NCBI GenBank assembly: GCA_010405405.1
Contig: MU004231.1
Location: 352,991 to 416,990 of the forward strand
Length of the DNA stretch: 64,000 nt
From: Microthyrium microscopicum
Lineage: Eukaryota > Ascomycota > Dothideomycetes > Microthyriales > Microthyriaceae
Reading direction: 5' to 3'
Shown: positions 1-12,766 of the stretch, piece after piece
Numbering within the stretch: position 1 is the first letter of the stretch
Layout of the letters: each line of letters opens with the position of its first letter
Made by a program: the position numbers and the translations under genes
Notes under the pieces: model-generated
Databases searched by the model: none
Seen by the model: only the letters and a program-made list of their open reading frames with translations
What the model was told of the DNA's origin: nothing

Positions 1-3000
1 TAAATATATTTAGATTATATTAAATATAAGTCTATTTTACTTATTATATCTATATATATAATAATTATTATCTTAGTTATTAAATAATTTTAAGTATTTA
101 TTCTATAACCCTAATAATATTTATTATAAATATATACTAGTTCTAGCTATTAATATTACTTAAGTAATAAAGTATATTAGACTTATTTAAGAATTCTAAT
201 TATTTATCTTATTTAAAGAATATTCTTTATTAGCTTTATAGAAGTACTTTAATAGTTTATCTTATTTTATTAATTTAAACGCTATAAGTAGTTTTAGTTC
301 TAATTTCTATTTAATATATCTTAAATTAGTAAATTTATTTTAATTATTCTATATATTTTAAACGAATTAGATATTAAGTCAAGTACTTAGATATAGGACT
401 ACGTATTATAGTAATAAGTAGTTATAGTATTATTAGATAACTTAAATTAATAATAATTTTTTCACGATAGCATAACTACTTTTATATATTACTTATTTAG
501 GTTTAAGGTATACTAAGATACTATAGATGTTATAAAGGCAATATTAAATCTTAATAAGTAGCTTAAGTAATTTAGGTAGCTAGTTATCTCTTAGTAGCGG
601 GTTATAAAATTAGATTTAGTAATTTTCTCCTTCTTAACCTCTATTTTGATGCTAATTTCTATAGGAGTAGTATATATATTAATATTATGTAGGTTAAAAT
701 AGTTAATAATTTCCTTAATATAACGCGCGTAGTATAATAGGATTCCTTTGCTTAATTATTTAATAGATATACTAAGATACGATACGTACTCTCCTAGATT
801 TTTTATCTTAAATTCTAATAATAATATCTTCTTCGTTACCTTAATAAGGTATAAGTATTATGAAGTAATTTTAAGGTTGTCTATATATACTTCTATAATA
901 ACGTTGTATTTAGAGATAAAGATAGATTAGTTAAATTTACTAACTCTCTAGTTCTTTAATATTAGGAAGTCGTATAGTCGTTTATACTACTATCTTAGTA
1001 ATTATTTTAGTCTATAGAGTGCTTTATTTAATCTTAGTATATTACTATCTTTAAATTCGTACTTAAATCTTTATAGGAGTTTAATATATACTTCCTTATC
1101 TAAGTCTTTGTTAAGAAATGCTGTTTTAATATCTATAAGGTAATAGTAATATCTAAAAAATATATATAGCGTAAAGTATAGTTTATAAGATAATCCTTTT
1201 ATTATACTTGTATAGGTTTCCTTAAAGTCTTTGTCTTAAATCTATTCAAAGCCTTAGGCGTACTATTAGGCTTTATATCGTAAGATTTAGTTCTTCTTAC
1301 TAAGTTTATGTTTAAGTACTTATTTTGTTAATAGGATCTTTCTACCCTTAGGTACCTTAGCCTTATAAATAATAGTCTAGATGTAGTTTTTTAGAAGGTT
1401 TTAGAACTTAGCTTTCATTACTCTAAGCTACTAGTTAGCTTCTTATAACTTTATTACTATAGAATAAGTACGTAGGCATAGTTAAAGGGTAAACTCTAGA
1501 GAATTAATTAGTAATAACGTTAGAGTTATTACTATCTTTGTCTTCTTTTGCTAGACGTTTGTAACTTTAATATTAAGTGGAATATAATGATAGAGGCTAG
1601 AGTAATGATTCTGTATAGCGTTACTTAATATTATAGTATTATTATTATATATCTAAATAAATTATAAGTTAAGAGTATATTCTAGTACTAGAATTAGGAA
1701 TAGTTCTACCTCTTCTATAATAACTCTAATCTAAATTAGTTAATTAAGATTTTGTATAGATTATAAGTTAATAACTAAGGCAACTTAGTTAATACTAAGA
1801 TTGCTTACGTTTATTATATTAAGTTCCTTAGTAAAGAAGGAGCTTATTAAGTCTTATTAACGTTATAAGGCTATAATGGCTTATAGTTCTTATAATGTTA
1901 GTAGGCGAGTTATAGGATTATTAAGTACTTCTATAGAATTTATAATAGCAAATAGTCTATAGAGTAAGCTCTCTAAGCTTATAGGAATAATCTTATAACT
2001 AGATATAAAAGCTTTGCATAGTAATTATTTAGCGTTAGTAGGAGAGTACTAATAAGGATTTTCCTTAGACGTTTCTTTATTATCTAACGTTTAGGTAGCA
2101 TTGTTAATAGGTAAGTTTGCTTCTATAATATTATTATCTACGTTACTAAGGCTTTTCTCCTCGCTCTTAATAAGATCTATATAAAAGAAACTAATAGAGT
2201 TTACCTCTAGTTCTAGTTCTTCTAAGTCTAAACTAGGTTTAGTATAACTATCTATAGTTCTCTTAAGTCTTACGAAGATCTATATTTATTATCTATTTCC
2301 TAGTTCTAGCTCTACGTTTTCCCTCTCTTATGTAGGACGTTTTAGGCGTATCCCTTTTGTAGTAAAAAGGTAAGCTTTAAGATTAGTTATTTCTTAATCT
2401 TAAGAAGTAGCGACTTTGTTAGATATTACCTTTTTCTAATTCTAGAATTAATATATTACTTTTCCTTTAGGAATTTAAATTATATATATCCTATATTCTA
2501 TAGTACCTTCTTTATTAGACTCTTTGTAGCCTAGGCAAAGACTAAGTTCGTTATAGAGTCTTACGTTACTAAAATAGTTCTTATTATAATAATTATACTT
2601 ATTATAAGTAAAGTTTTCTAGCGTTAGTAGGAATAAGTCTCTATCTTTTATTATTTCTAAGAAGTTAATAGGAGCGTATAAAATATCTACTTATAGTCGT
2701 TAACGTGTATTAGATAGGTCTATATAAATATAGTATTATAATAGCGTAGTTAAGTTGCTTACTACTTTAATATAAGTAGAGTAGGGTAGTTTTCTATTAT
2801 ATTACCTATGCTCCTTCTTATAACTTAAGTATTTAGGAAAGCCTTCTATATAATAATTTATAGTAGTATTATTTTTAATATAGTAAGGATAAAGTCTTTT
2901 ACTATTATATATTAATAATTAGTATAAGTACCTTCTATAGCTCTTATAGATACTAGAAACCTTAGTATAAAACTATAAATTGCGTTAGGAAAGATTTTTA

Positions 3001-6000
3001 GTATGTATTTATTTCTCTTATAATTAATATATTCTTTTTTATTTAATATAACTTAAGTATAGAATATTTATATTAGTGTCTAGGTTATTTTAATTATAAT
3101 AAGAACTTTTATTAAAGTAAGGACTATATTTTTTAGCTTTATCTTATCTATAAGGTTAAATAGCTAATGTCTCTTTATAATAAATTGTTACTACTATAGG
3201 TTAAGGTTATATAGGTTACTTAGTTTTAGTCTTTAGTAATTTAAAAAATTTAGAAGTTTTATTTTAATCTTCTAGCGAGAGGCTATCTTTTTAGTATAGT
3301 AGTTAATTTGTTTTATTCTTACTTTCGTATAAGGCTTGTTACTTAATAATATCTATAAGCTTACGTCCTATAGTATTAGGTATATTGCCTAAGGTTCCTA
3401 CGTTATTAATGTATACTTTAGTAACGCTTTTTACTATCTTAGTCTTAGGGTTAAATACCTACTAAGTATTCTTATTCTTACGCTCTATTAGGTACCTAAA
3501 CTAGCCTTAACTAGTTAGTATCTTTAAGGCTATAGTACGTATTTCTTTTAAGATAGTAATATACGTATAGCTTTCTTAGATATATTCTTTAGCGAAGTTA
3601 GATTATACTTAAAATAGTACTTTCTAAGGGGTAACGTATTTACTCTTAATACTACGAGTAGGTGCTTAGTTTTTAAGCTATACTATATAGTGAAATGCTT
3701 TATATTATAGATTCCTAAGGAGATTAGTACTCTTAAGTACTTCGTAGCTTAATTTAAGTACTTTAGTAAGTTCGTTAGGTAGGTTGTAATCTAAGATTAT
3801 AGCTTATGCTCTCTCTCTTATAGTATAGTGTTACTACTTACTAAGGCTAACCTAATAGTAAGCGTATAGGGCTAATAGTTCTATTATGATCTCTTTATTA
3901 TCTATCTAATTCCTAAGTCTAGTATCTATAGTAAACTAGTTATTAAATTAGTAACTCTAGATTATAATGCTATAGGTTTATTTAATTTTCTTATATAGTT
4001 ATTTAAAGGTATAAATTAATATTTTCTTCTACTTTAGTAGCATAATCTATATATATTAAGTAGTAGAGTTAGTAAAGAAGATAAATAAGTTTATACTATT
4101 ATACTTAACTAGGTTATTATATAGGCTCTAAATATCTATAGAGACTAGATTACTAGAACGATATTATATTTAAGGATTAAAGTTTTATAGGACGCTATTA
4201 GTAGCTTTTAATAATGCGTATAGTAAGTATACTATTCTAGCCTTAGATTTTATTTCCTTATCTATTAAAGAAAAACTAACTAACTTTTTAAGTAGTTTTT
4301 ATATATTCTCCTAGCCTAGGTGTCCTAGCTGCTAATACTATAGCTATATCTTGTCTATAAGGTTAATAGAGTTAATATCTTTAGTATTAGTAGCATTAAC
4401 CTTAGTAGTTATTTTGTTAAGTTTAAGTATAAAAAGGCTATTTTAGAGGTGCGTAATTATAAAGAGTTCCCTATCTTAGGTTCTAAGTATTATGCTGTTT
4501 AGTCCCTATTCTTTATATATGCCTATATTTTTAGTAAGTTTAAATAGGAATAGGATGTTTAAACGTAGGTCCTTAGCTAAGTATATATTACTAATATAGA
4601 GATTTAGAGCCTTATTAAGTTCTTTAATTAGGGTAATAAAGAGCTTAATGGCGCTATGTCCTATAATAGAGATACTCTTCTTATTTATTACTATTCTAGC
4701 TACGTCTCCTATATTATTAAGTTTTCAATTATAAACTACTTAGAATAGTTAGTTATATAAGTATTTGCGCTAGAGTCTATAATCTACTAGTCGTAATTAT
4801 AAAAGTAACTACTTCTTATTATTAGTATAGACTTTATTACTTTTATAAGTTTCTTATAAGTAACTACGATTTAGTTATAAGGAATACATTAATAGAAAGA
4901 GTAAATATTACTCTATCTACTTTATTAATAGAGGTAATAAGTTTTGCTATACCTACTTTGTTTTAGTATTATGCGTTTCTATACCTATAAGTTTCTACTT
5001 TATAAGTACTCTATATATATTAGTAAAAAGAATACTATAAGGGCTACTATAATAATTAAACTTAGTAATTAAGTATACGCGTAGATAAGTATAGAGTAGA
5101 ATACTACTAGACCTAGAGCTTACTAGCTAGTAATTATATTTTAGCCTTACTTCTAGTTTGCGTTAACTTGCTTATTAATAAATAGTTAATATAATTTGTC
5201 TTAATACTTAAAGGAAAGATATCTATTTAAGAGCGTAGTAACTATCTAACCTAGTATCTATTAGTTAGGTTCCTTCTTCTACTAAGTAAAGTAGTAAATA
5301 AGGTATTAGACATAGTAGAGATAGGTAAGGTATAAGTAGGATATAAATTCTTAGTAGAGTTTTCTTAAATATTTAGTAAATAGTTAGCTAGTTCTCTTAG
5401 CGCGTTTATAAGCTTCATAGTAAGGACTATAGGTGCTATAGTAGAAGTTTAGATAGTTATAAATAGCGTAGTTGTTATTATAAACTATAAAATTCTCTAT
5501 ATAACCTAGGTCTTCTTTATAGAATTTTATTATTACTATAATTTTGTATAGTTATTTTAGGCCCTTATTTTTAAATTCCTTATCTTTCTTATTTACGTTT
5601 ATTATATTTGCCTTTTTTAAGGTTTAGCGACCTAGTAGTAGCTTCTTCTCTAAGTGTACTAGTTAGTAATTTAGAGTTTTATAACTCTAAGCTATCTTGT
5701 ATTCCTTTATTATATACTTAGGCTCCTTATTAGTATTCTTTTGCTTTCTCTTAGAGTAGTTAGACTTTAGGTCTATAATAGAAAGATTATTTTTTTAAGA
5801 GAGATTATTATTTATGTTAGTATTATTAATGGTTTTTATACCTTACTTATAGAGGCATAACTTATATGTTAGTAGTTAGCTTATTAGTTCCTTAAGGTTG
5901 TATTCTATAAATCTAGGAATATTAAATAAAAAGTAGTATTAGTTAATAAATGCATTATAGGTAAGTAATAAGCTTAGTCCTTAGACTATTTTGCTAATTA

Positions 6001-6890
6001 ATTGTTTATTATTATACGTACTACTTGCTTCTATAATATTTAGGTAGTATATTTCTAAATTGTTTAAGTATTCCTAAACTTATAAGTATAAAGTAAGTAT
6101 TAGACTCTCTAGTTTGTTTAAGGTAATATTCTTTACTTAGGAATCCTATATAGTATATTAATTAATAAGCTAGGTTTAAGTATCTCTAGGCTTAGTAAAG
6201 GAGCTAAGGTTTCTAATAATTATATTAGATACTAATTTAAGAAGGAGTATTATTGCTTTTCTTAATCTCTTATTAAACCGCTTTTACTTTCCTAAGTCTA
6301 GTTTGTATTCTTAGAGTTAGATTTAGTATAATTTAGATTTAGTAGCTAATGCTACTTCGTTTTACTTACTATATTCTACTAGATCTAACGCCTAGAGACT
6401 AGTAATAATCTTAGGATTAGTATCTTCCTTAACTTTTTGTAATGTAGCTTTAGCTCTTAGTAGGCTAACTTTTTAGTTCTTATAAGGGATTAGTTTTAGA
6501 GGGTTTAAAGCTTAAAAGCGAGGTTAGATAGGATAAGTAAGGATAGGTTCTATTCCTTTATAGAATAACTAGACACTAGAAGTAATAGTAGCAATTTTAA
6601 AGGTACGTCTCTAGCTAATAAAGTTATCTTAACCTTTAAGCTTTACCTTTAAGCTACTATTTTTAGTATTTACCTTAAGAGGCATTATAAGAGTATAATT
6701 AGGTATCGTTTACTTTCTAAATTATTAACTAAGATTATAGTTTAGAGCTAGGCTTATAACTTATTAAATAGCTAAATAAAAGAATAAATTTTTATTTAAT
6801 TATTTTTGTCTAAAAAAGAAAAAGAGAAGGAATCTAAGTCTATAAGTATAACTAATATTTCTATTTACTTCTACCCCTCTTATTGTTTGT
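1..6890 (-). mobile_element. RIP-degraded Ty1/copia LTR retrotransposon (fossil)
   Basis: This is an AT-rich block with almost no CA/TG dinucleotides. On the minus strand it keeps recognisable remains of a Ty1/copia element in the family's order: a Gag-like start near 6,690, an integrase core around 3,950-4,300, and reverse transcriptase around 850-1,300, including the relic of the catalytic box near 875-900. The gag-integrase-RT order identifies copia rather than gypsy. The element runs off the left edge, so its 3' end and 3' LTR are not visible, and I could not define a 5' LTR with confidence. It is thoroughly broken, with very many breaks throughout. Because RIP acts within a sexual generation, decay does not give a simple age. 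The right edge of the AT-rich block at about 6,890 is sharp and abuts a truncated host gene. Confidence 0.8.
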
Positions 6891-6899
6891 CTCTCATCT

Positions 6900-7346
6900 G
6901 TGTCTACCCGTGTAGAGGTGAATACTTCAACAAAAGTTGCCCCTTTGCCATACGTTAGGGATGTAAGAGGTCGTGGACTATTCTGGGGAGTAAGTTCCGA
7001 ACATATATTTCATGTCTATTTCACTAATCGAGGAACTCAGATTGAATTTGTCAAGGATAAGACGACTAAGGAGCCTTTTGAGCCGAGTCGAAACGTAAGC
7101 ATGAGAATACATGAAAAGGGTTTGAAGACGAGATTTCGCACTACAATCCTAATGCTAACGGTGTTTTTAGGCCTAGAAGAACCTTTCAGCATCTCTATCT
7201 ATCCTGGTGGAGGGACTGCAGATGGCGTTAATGGAGACCATGTTCTTCTTGCTCCAAAATATAACAGTGACCCCGAGGAGATTGAGGAGATTGTCAATCG
7301 CACAGCAGGAGCCATCAAAGCTTTTTTCAAAGACTTTGTAGCATAG
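6900..7346 (+). pseudogene. C-terminal fragment of a class-III (PLP-dependent) aminotransferase
   Basis: The translation carries the C-terminal hallmarks of class-III aminotransferases: GRGLFWG, then IEFVKDK, IHEKGL, SIYPGGGTADG, DHVLLAP and a final NRTAGAIKAFFKDF. Two introns are evident, 6,988-7,038 or so (gtaagt to ctcag) and about 7,112-7,162 (gtttga to tttttag, with a perfect gctaac branch point). Each is 51 nt, a multiple of three without a stop, so the unspliced frame stays open. After splicing, the family consensus is restored at both joins. There is no ATG at the start: the frame opens at a GTG and continues back into the AT-rich block. The PLP-binding lysine domain and the whole N-terminal two thirds are missing. 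It is a host gene truncated at the edge of the RIP block, and is most likely dead. It converges on the SDR gene, with stop codons 122 bp apart. Confidence 0.8.
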
Positions 7347-7468
7347 AACGATCAATAAGATAGCAAGTAACTTTAAGACATGACAGCACTTCGATTGAGA
7401 AAGAGCACTATATGCTGAAACCTTTTCTTTCTCATAGAATTTCTCATAGAAGACAGTAGAGCTTGGTT

Positions 7469-8485
7469 CTATAGACCTTTCTCCTTTTGCATCAACTCGA
7501 ATACATCCTTCTCAACCTCCATATTGGTAGATTTACCAGCTGCCATACCCGCTGGACCAGGGTCGTTATACATCACTACCTTACGAGTAACACCTGGAAG
7601 AGAAGCTTCCACGACATCGCCACTTTCGTATTCCGCACTCTCACACATGGCCAGCATCACGTCTGCAATATCTTTCGGCTGCAACCACACCATCGATTCT
7701 CCAACCATCTTGAGTTTCTCAGGATTAGCAACATGCCAAAGTGGAGTATTCACTAATCTGTGGAATCTCTGTAAGCTTGGGTTTCCAAGGAACAACGAGT
7801 GTGGTATGTGCTTACCCAGGAGCTACCGCCATGACGCGGATGTTTTCTTGGCTCATTAACTCAAACTGACGAACAAAGTGGTTGATGTATCCTTTTGAAG
7901 AATTGTATAGAGGTAGTCCAAGGCGTGTGACTTGGCCAGCCATAGAGCTGATGTGTAATACGATGCCTGGCTTGCGGCCTTTCAAAAATGCACGAATGGC
8001 CAGTCTTGTCAACTTTGTAGGGTGCTCAATGTTGATTTGATGGTGTTTGTAGCCTTGCTCTTCTGTGTCTCCCCAGAAGCTACTCCAGACCTACTTGTTC
8101 GTTAGTGACTTGCGGAATGAGAAACAAGGTATGGAAAAGTCATACTGGTTCAAAAACACCTGCCCCTGGGCATACGACATCGGGCAAGCCTAGTTGCTGT
8201 TCGGTGTACTCAAAGAGAGCCGCCAATTGTTTCCAGTCAGTCACGTCGGTCTTCTTGAACAGAACTTTGGGGGATGCTGATGCTGTCTTGAGGAATTCCT
8301 CAGCCTTGTCCGTCAAGGCAAGATCTCCAATGACAACGCTACAGTTCTTTCCATGGAGAAGCTTCACAAATTCGAGGGAGATACCTGTAAAACCGGTTAG
8401 ATCCAAGGACTGATTTAACAGGTAGTCAAAGAATCATACCTGATCCTCCACCCGTTACAATTGCGACTTTGCCTTCGAGATCCAT
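7469..8485 (-). CDS. short-chain dehydrogenase/reductase, 15-hydroxyprostaglandin dehydrogenase-like
   Basis: There are four exons on the minus strand: 8485-8440, 8384-8146, 8090-7816 and 7757-7469. The introns are 55, 55 and 58 nt and the product is 282 aa. The N-terminus has the classical SDR nucleotide-binding motif TGGGSGI (residues 11-17). An acidic residue after the second strand (VVIGDLAL) suggests NAD rather than NADP. A Ser (HISSMAG) and the catalytic YNSSK (Tyr-x3-Lys) follow. The family oxidises a secondary alcohol on a small lipid or other substrate; the real substrate here cannot be read from sequence. The first exon is only 46 nt, so the unspliced frames look fragmented, but all joins close in frame. 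The third intron's acceptor was set at the ccacag that restores APG-LVNTPLW; an earlier AG would give an immediate stop. Confidence 0.88.
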
Positions 8486-9040
8486 GATGATAGAATTTCA
8501 GATTATATATTCCTGTTTTCAGCGTGAAATCTAGCAGAGTTATTTTGAATATCGTTCTAGATATACTCAGTTTTCTATAGCTAGAGAAGACGATGACTTT
8601 ATGTTGCTAGAAATATGCTAAATTCACCCAGTATTGAGTAAGGCGGAAAAGGAAAGCCGCTAAAGTTCAGGTATCATATGACTCTTACTTGAAGATTGCC
8701 AGCATCGATGGCATCTTTGGAATTTGAAAGTAACTGAATTCTGGAACAAAGTATAAGGAAAACCTTGTACTGGAGGCTAAATGATGGGATCCGACCATAT
8801 AATCGTGCATGGTGATAGTCGACGACTACGTCAACCATTATTTCAATTTTTGGGTTTCTGCCACTCAATCAGGTACATTATGCATAATCCACCAGGAAGA
8901 ATATGCTCTAAGTTGATGAGATTAGGTAGTTGCTTGCTAGCTATGGTGCTGGTGAGGGTCATAACGTGATATATATTTCTACGGGAACAGTATATAGTAC
9001 ATTGGTGTTTTGAGGGAAATGAAGAGTAGGTAGTGACCAT
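8486..9040. other. intergenic, SDR promoter and PSD1 3' flank
   Basis: The stretch holds 555 bp between the SDR start codon and the PSD1 stop codon. It must contain the SDR promoter and the PSD1 3' UTR. I see no further gene, RNA gene or repeat in it; the short open frames here have no codon structure or family similarity. Confidence 0.6.
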
Positions 9041-10778
9041 CTAATTATCTTCTAGAACCTCGCCAATAGCTTCACCAACCTTGACCTTCTGCCCCTTTTC
9101 TATTTTCCAATTCCAACCTCCTTTGCGTCTGTCACCGAAGCCTTCATCGAAACTCGTGATGCGTCGGCTCTTTGGGGCTTCAAAGACAAGCACAATTGTA
9201 CTGCCTAGTTGAAAACCGCCCATCTCCTCGCCACGACGAAGTGCATGGCCGCCGAGTAGCTCGCTGGCGTTTTCGTAGGTGGCTTCTGCAAATCCGGAAT
9301 ACTGCTCTCCCCGAGCTGCGGCCTGCTCTGCGGCGCGATCTGCGGCGGTGTCTGTTGTAAGACTGTTCGTCCGCAATTCCTTGTCGAAGTTGACGACAAT
9401 ACTACCGACGTTGGTAGCACCAACAGGTGTATATGAAAAGAAGCCATGTCGCCATCTACCCAGGAGTACAACACGCTCGTTCAAGGTGAACAGTCCAGGA
9501 AGAGTTCGCTGCAGATATGGAGATACACTGTAAAGTTCGCCTGCGAAATGACGTCGCCGTTCAACTACCCATGGCACAGGACTGTGAAACCGATGATAGT
9601 CTCCAGGCGCTAGATATATGACGCAGTAGTAAAGCTGCGTGGGAGCAGCGGGTTTGGGTTGACCTGAAAAGCCGGACCACCAAGATGGTTCAGAGAGTGC
9701 CAAATCAGCTCTGACTTCTGCAATGGATCCTGATTTTGCTTTCATAGACTGATCAACAGTGGCCCCCTTCTTGGACGACTTTGCCGATGAATGGAGCTTG
9801 TCTCCGAGTAAATCTGGAAGGCGATAGCTTATTCCGTTGACTTGTGCAAATTCCTCATGTGATCGAATCGCCTCTTCATCTCCAGAAAGAGAAGATCTTC
9901 GACTGTCAGTTGGAGTTGCGGTACCCGAAGAGACTGGCGTTGGCTTTTCAGAACCTAACAAAGCATCCAAGCTATAGGTCATGCCCTTGACTTGCTCGAC
10001 TTCTCCGTTATCAATAGTGCCAAATTGAATAACTTTGCCATCTGCGGGTGAGACTACGCTGTTTGGATTCGAGTCAATTGGTCGCACGCCTGGTTTGAGC
10101 GTTCGATAGAAGAAAGCCGCGAGATTGGGAAATACATGGAGATCTGGTTCCTCTACTTCGGAAAGACTGGACGGTTAGCTTGATTAGATATGCATGATGT
10201 CTTCTTCAACTTACTTGACACCGAAGATGTACGAATATAATTTAAAGCCTGGAACCCGCAAATAATATGGGATAGTGAGCTCGTTGAATCGTCCCCAAAG
10301 CCGTGACAGTGCTTTTAATGGTAGAGTTGACATAATTTGAACCTGCCTAAGCAGAATTAGCATGAGGTTCCTGGGTGAAAGGTAATTGGACTGACCATGG
10401 CCCACTAGGGCGCACTCTCTTCCGCTTCTTGGGTTTTTTGGGATCTTCGTCCTCTCCATTGTTATACACGCCACCATTGTCTTCCTCAGCCTCGCGCCTT
10501 GCCTTTTCATTTTCCGTGACCACTTTGTATAATTGCAGAGCTCCAAGAAAGCCAATTCCAGCAGCGGCTGGTATTGCATACCATTCTACTCGAGTGTTGT
10601 TCCATGCTTCTCGTAACCTTGCGCCAAAGGCCTCTTTGCGGTGGGTCTGCTTGTTCTTTAGGACTCTTCGAGACGCAGAGAACGCGCGCGTTTGTAATGA
10701 GGTAGGACGCGAGCGAAAGTTTATTGAGCGATAAGCCGAGACTCGAGGTATGGTAATACCTCGAGCAGTTGGTGGCAT
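9041..10778 (-). CDS. PSD1: phosphatidylserine decarboxylase, mitochondrial (Psd1)
   Basis: There are three exons: 10778-10396, 10346-10215 and 10166-9041. The introns are 49 and 48 nt and the product is 546 aa. The enzyme makes phosphatidylethanolamine from phosphatidylserine at the mitochondrial inner membrane. Residues 1-50 are rich in Arg/Ser without acids (targeting sequence), followed by a hydrophobic segment (IPAAAGIGFLGALQLYKVV) that anchors it. The decarboxylase core shows NSVVSPADGKV, YLAPGDYHRFHSP, VGATNVGSI and the self-cleavage motif LGST at about residues 492-495, where the Ser becomes the pyruvoyl group that splits the beta and alpha chains. As in yeast Psd1, a low-complexity insert of about 100 residues separates VKGMTYSLDALLG from the core. 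Intron positions were set so that GPWQVQIMSTLPLK and FGVNLSEVEEPDLH are restored, as in the family. Confidence 0.96.
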
Positions 10779-11631
10779 ACTGAAGGGATATTCGGGGTTT
10801 GATATCTATGGCAGTGGCATTGGCTTGGAGCACTCGACGATCATCTGATGGCTGCGACTTTTCGAATCTATGGACTTGTTCAACGTAAACAAGCTATGCG
10901 TCAAAGTGATATGTAGGTCGTAGATCCAGAGCTTTGCAGGTAGGAATAGGTAGCGCTTGCATCGTACGGAGGCGTTGTGCAATGAAGTCATTTTGCTTGA
11001 AATTTGTTTTTCAAGGCCGCAGTTTCTTAATGCCTGAGGCATTCAGCCTTATGGTCCTCAGCAAGATGAAATATCCCAACCACACCACAGATCGCCTTGA
11101 AACAAATATTACACAGAAAAGAGATTTGCCTTTAATTTATGCTTTCTTTTGACTGCTTTTCCTCCAAAAGGTGCGCAAGAGCTAAGAAAGCTCCCTCAAC
11201 ACAACGGCGTAAGTATGACATCTTTCCACAAGCAGGTTTTTTAAACAAAGACCTTGCAAACTTCGGATCATTCTCAAACCAGCGTTCTATACTGTACATG
11301 TTACAGTTGGAGCGATGGCTGAGTAGCATTTTGTGGCTTGACACTATCCAACCACACAACAAACGGAAGGATTGCAAGGTAGGGCATTGACGAGAGCAGA
11401 CCTATAAAAATAGCAAAACAGGATTTGGATCAATCTCACAGTCACCCTTGGCAGACGGCGATTTAATATATGTTATTGTCAAGCCCCAATCTTACTCAGA
11501 TGCGGTGAATAGAGTAATAATAGAACCACCTAAGCACTTCTTTTCCCTCAACGTCACTTTCCTCACTGATCACCGCCTTTCTATATCCTCTCCCACAACA
11601 CAAGCCCATCGTGAGGACGAGGAAGCCCAAG
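10779..11631. other. divergent intergenic region, PSD1 / membrane-protein gene
   Basis: The 853 bp between the two start codons serve as promoters for PSD1 (left) and the Ser/Ala-rich membrane-protein gene (right). A TATAAAAA element is present near the right side (listed separately). Open frames in this stretch are short and look random; I see no further gene. Confidence 0.55.
11403..11410 (+). promoter_or_regulatory. possible TATA box
   Basis: TATAAAAA sits about 220 bp upstream of the ATG at 11,632. The distance suits a fungal promoter with a long 5' UTR, but this is a single short match. Confidence 0.3.
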
Positions 11632-12766
11632 ATGTATCCACGTCGTCTCCTCCCACTATTCCTACTCGTGGCATCGTCCATCCAGCAGCCGCAGAAAACA
11701 GCAGATTCAACCGCAGTCTCCAGCGCCGCTCCATCCTCAGCAGCAGCAACCAGCGCACCAAAGTCTTCCGCACCAGCCAAAACGACAGACAAACCAGCCA
11801 GCACACCACCAGCTTCCAGCAAGGCCGCATCAACTGACGCATCAAAACCAGCTTCCACAGCAGCCAAATCCTCCGCCGCAGCAAAAGACTCCTCAGCAGC
11901 AAAAGATTCTTCCGCCGCCTCCAAAGGTCTAGCACCCGACGCAACAGGATCCACCCACACACCAACCAACGCCGCTGAATCCGCCGCCGCCGCCGCAAAA
12001 GGCACAGCAGCAGCAGCAGCAGGCCACCCCAATGCCCCCAAGAAAGGACTCGGCACAGGCGCCATAATCGGCATCGTAATCGGCGTCCTCATGTAAGTTC
12101 AGTTCAAACCACCCTTCACTCCCAACTCCAACCACCAAACACCCACTAACAACGCCCTCCAGCCTAATAATCCTAATCGCCCTCCTCATCCTCCTAACCC
12201 GCCGCAAAAAAGCCCACCGCACAAAAGAACTCGCCCCCTACCGCGGCCCCCCAGCACCCATACCAACAACAACAACAGCCCAAACAGACACCTTCATAGC
12301 CCACGCACCAGGTCCACAAATGAACGAAAAACGCATCCCACTAGACACATCCCAAACCGCCACATTCGACAGCGCGCCACGAGCACGCACACCACCCCTA
12401 CCACTACCACCACCAGGCACACAAACAAGACTGGGTTCCGGGGAGCATATGATATATCCACCAGGTCCACAAACACGCCCCGTAGGCACCCACGTGCCCA
12501 GCGACCAAATGCAAGGACGCTACGGCGGATATGCGCCATACACACAAGCAGCGCCGGCCAGTCCGCCCGTTCCGATGGCGACGAAACCGCCGGCGGCGGG
12601 GGATGTATTGACGACGGCACATCCAGCGCCAGGGGCTGCACATGTGGTTGAGATGGATGGGACGGGGGCGGGGAGGTTGCCGGCTGCGTTGCAGGTTGGA
12701 CAGGGAGGGACGCATGCGCATGCGCCGGCGGAGTTGGATGGGATATCTTTGGCGCCGAGACGGTAG
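11632..12766 (+). CDS. Ser/Ala-rich single-pass membrane protein (Mid2/Wsc-like architecture)
   Basis: There are two exons: 11632-12092 and 12163-12766 (70-nt intron). The product is 354 aa. The first ATG follows a CA-rich leader; the longer open frame begins at a GTG and was discarded. A signal peptide (MYPRRLLPLFLLVASS) is followed by about 120 residues of Ser/Ala/Thr/Pro/Lys-rich low complexity, likely an O-mannosylated ectodomain. A strong transmembrane helix comes next (GAIIGIVIGVLI-LIILIALLILL), then a stop-transfer TRRKK and a Pro/Gly-rich cytoplasmic tail. The intron falls inside the helix; splicing restores it. This layout is that of fungal cell-wall stress sensors and related surface proteins, but no WSC domain or Mid2 signature is seen, so the function is not assigned. 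The coding strand shifts from strongly C-rich to strongly G-rich at about 12,540. Confidence 0.8.

Noticed and set aside
748-930. 60-codon open frame in the left AT-rich block
   Set aside because: It lies antisense to the copia reverse-transcriptase remains in AT-rich sequence.
11496-12092. Minus-strand 198-codon open frame opposite the membrane-protein gene
   Set aside because: It is Ala/Val/Leu low complexity produced by the GC-rich Ser/Ala codons of the real plus-strand gene, with no splice logic.
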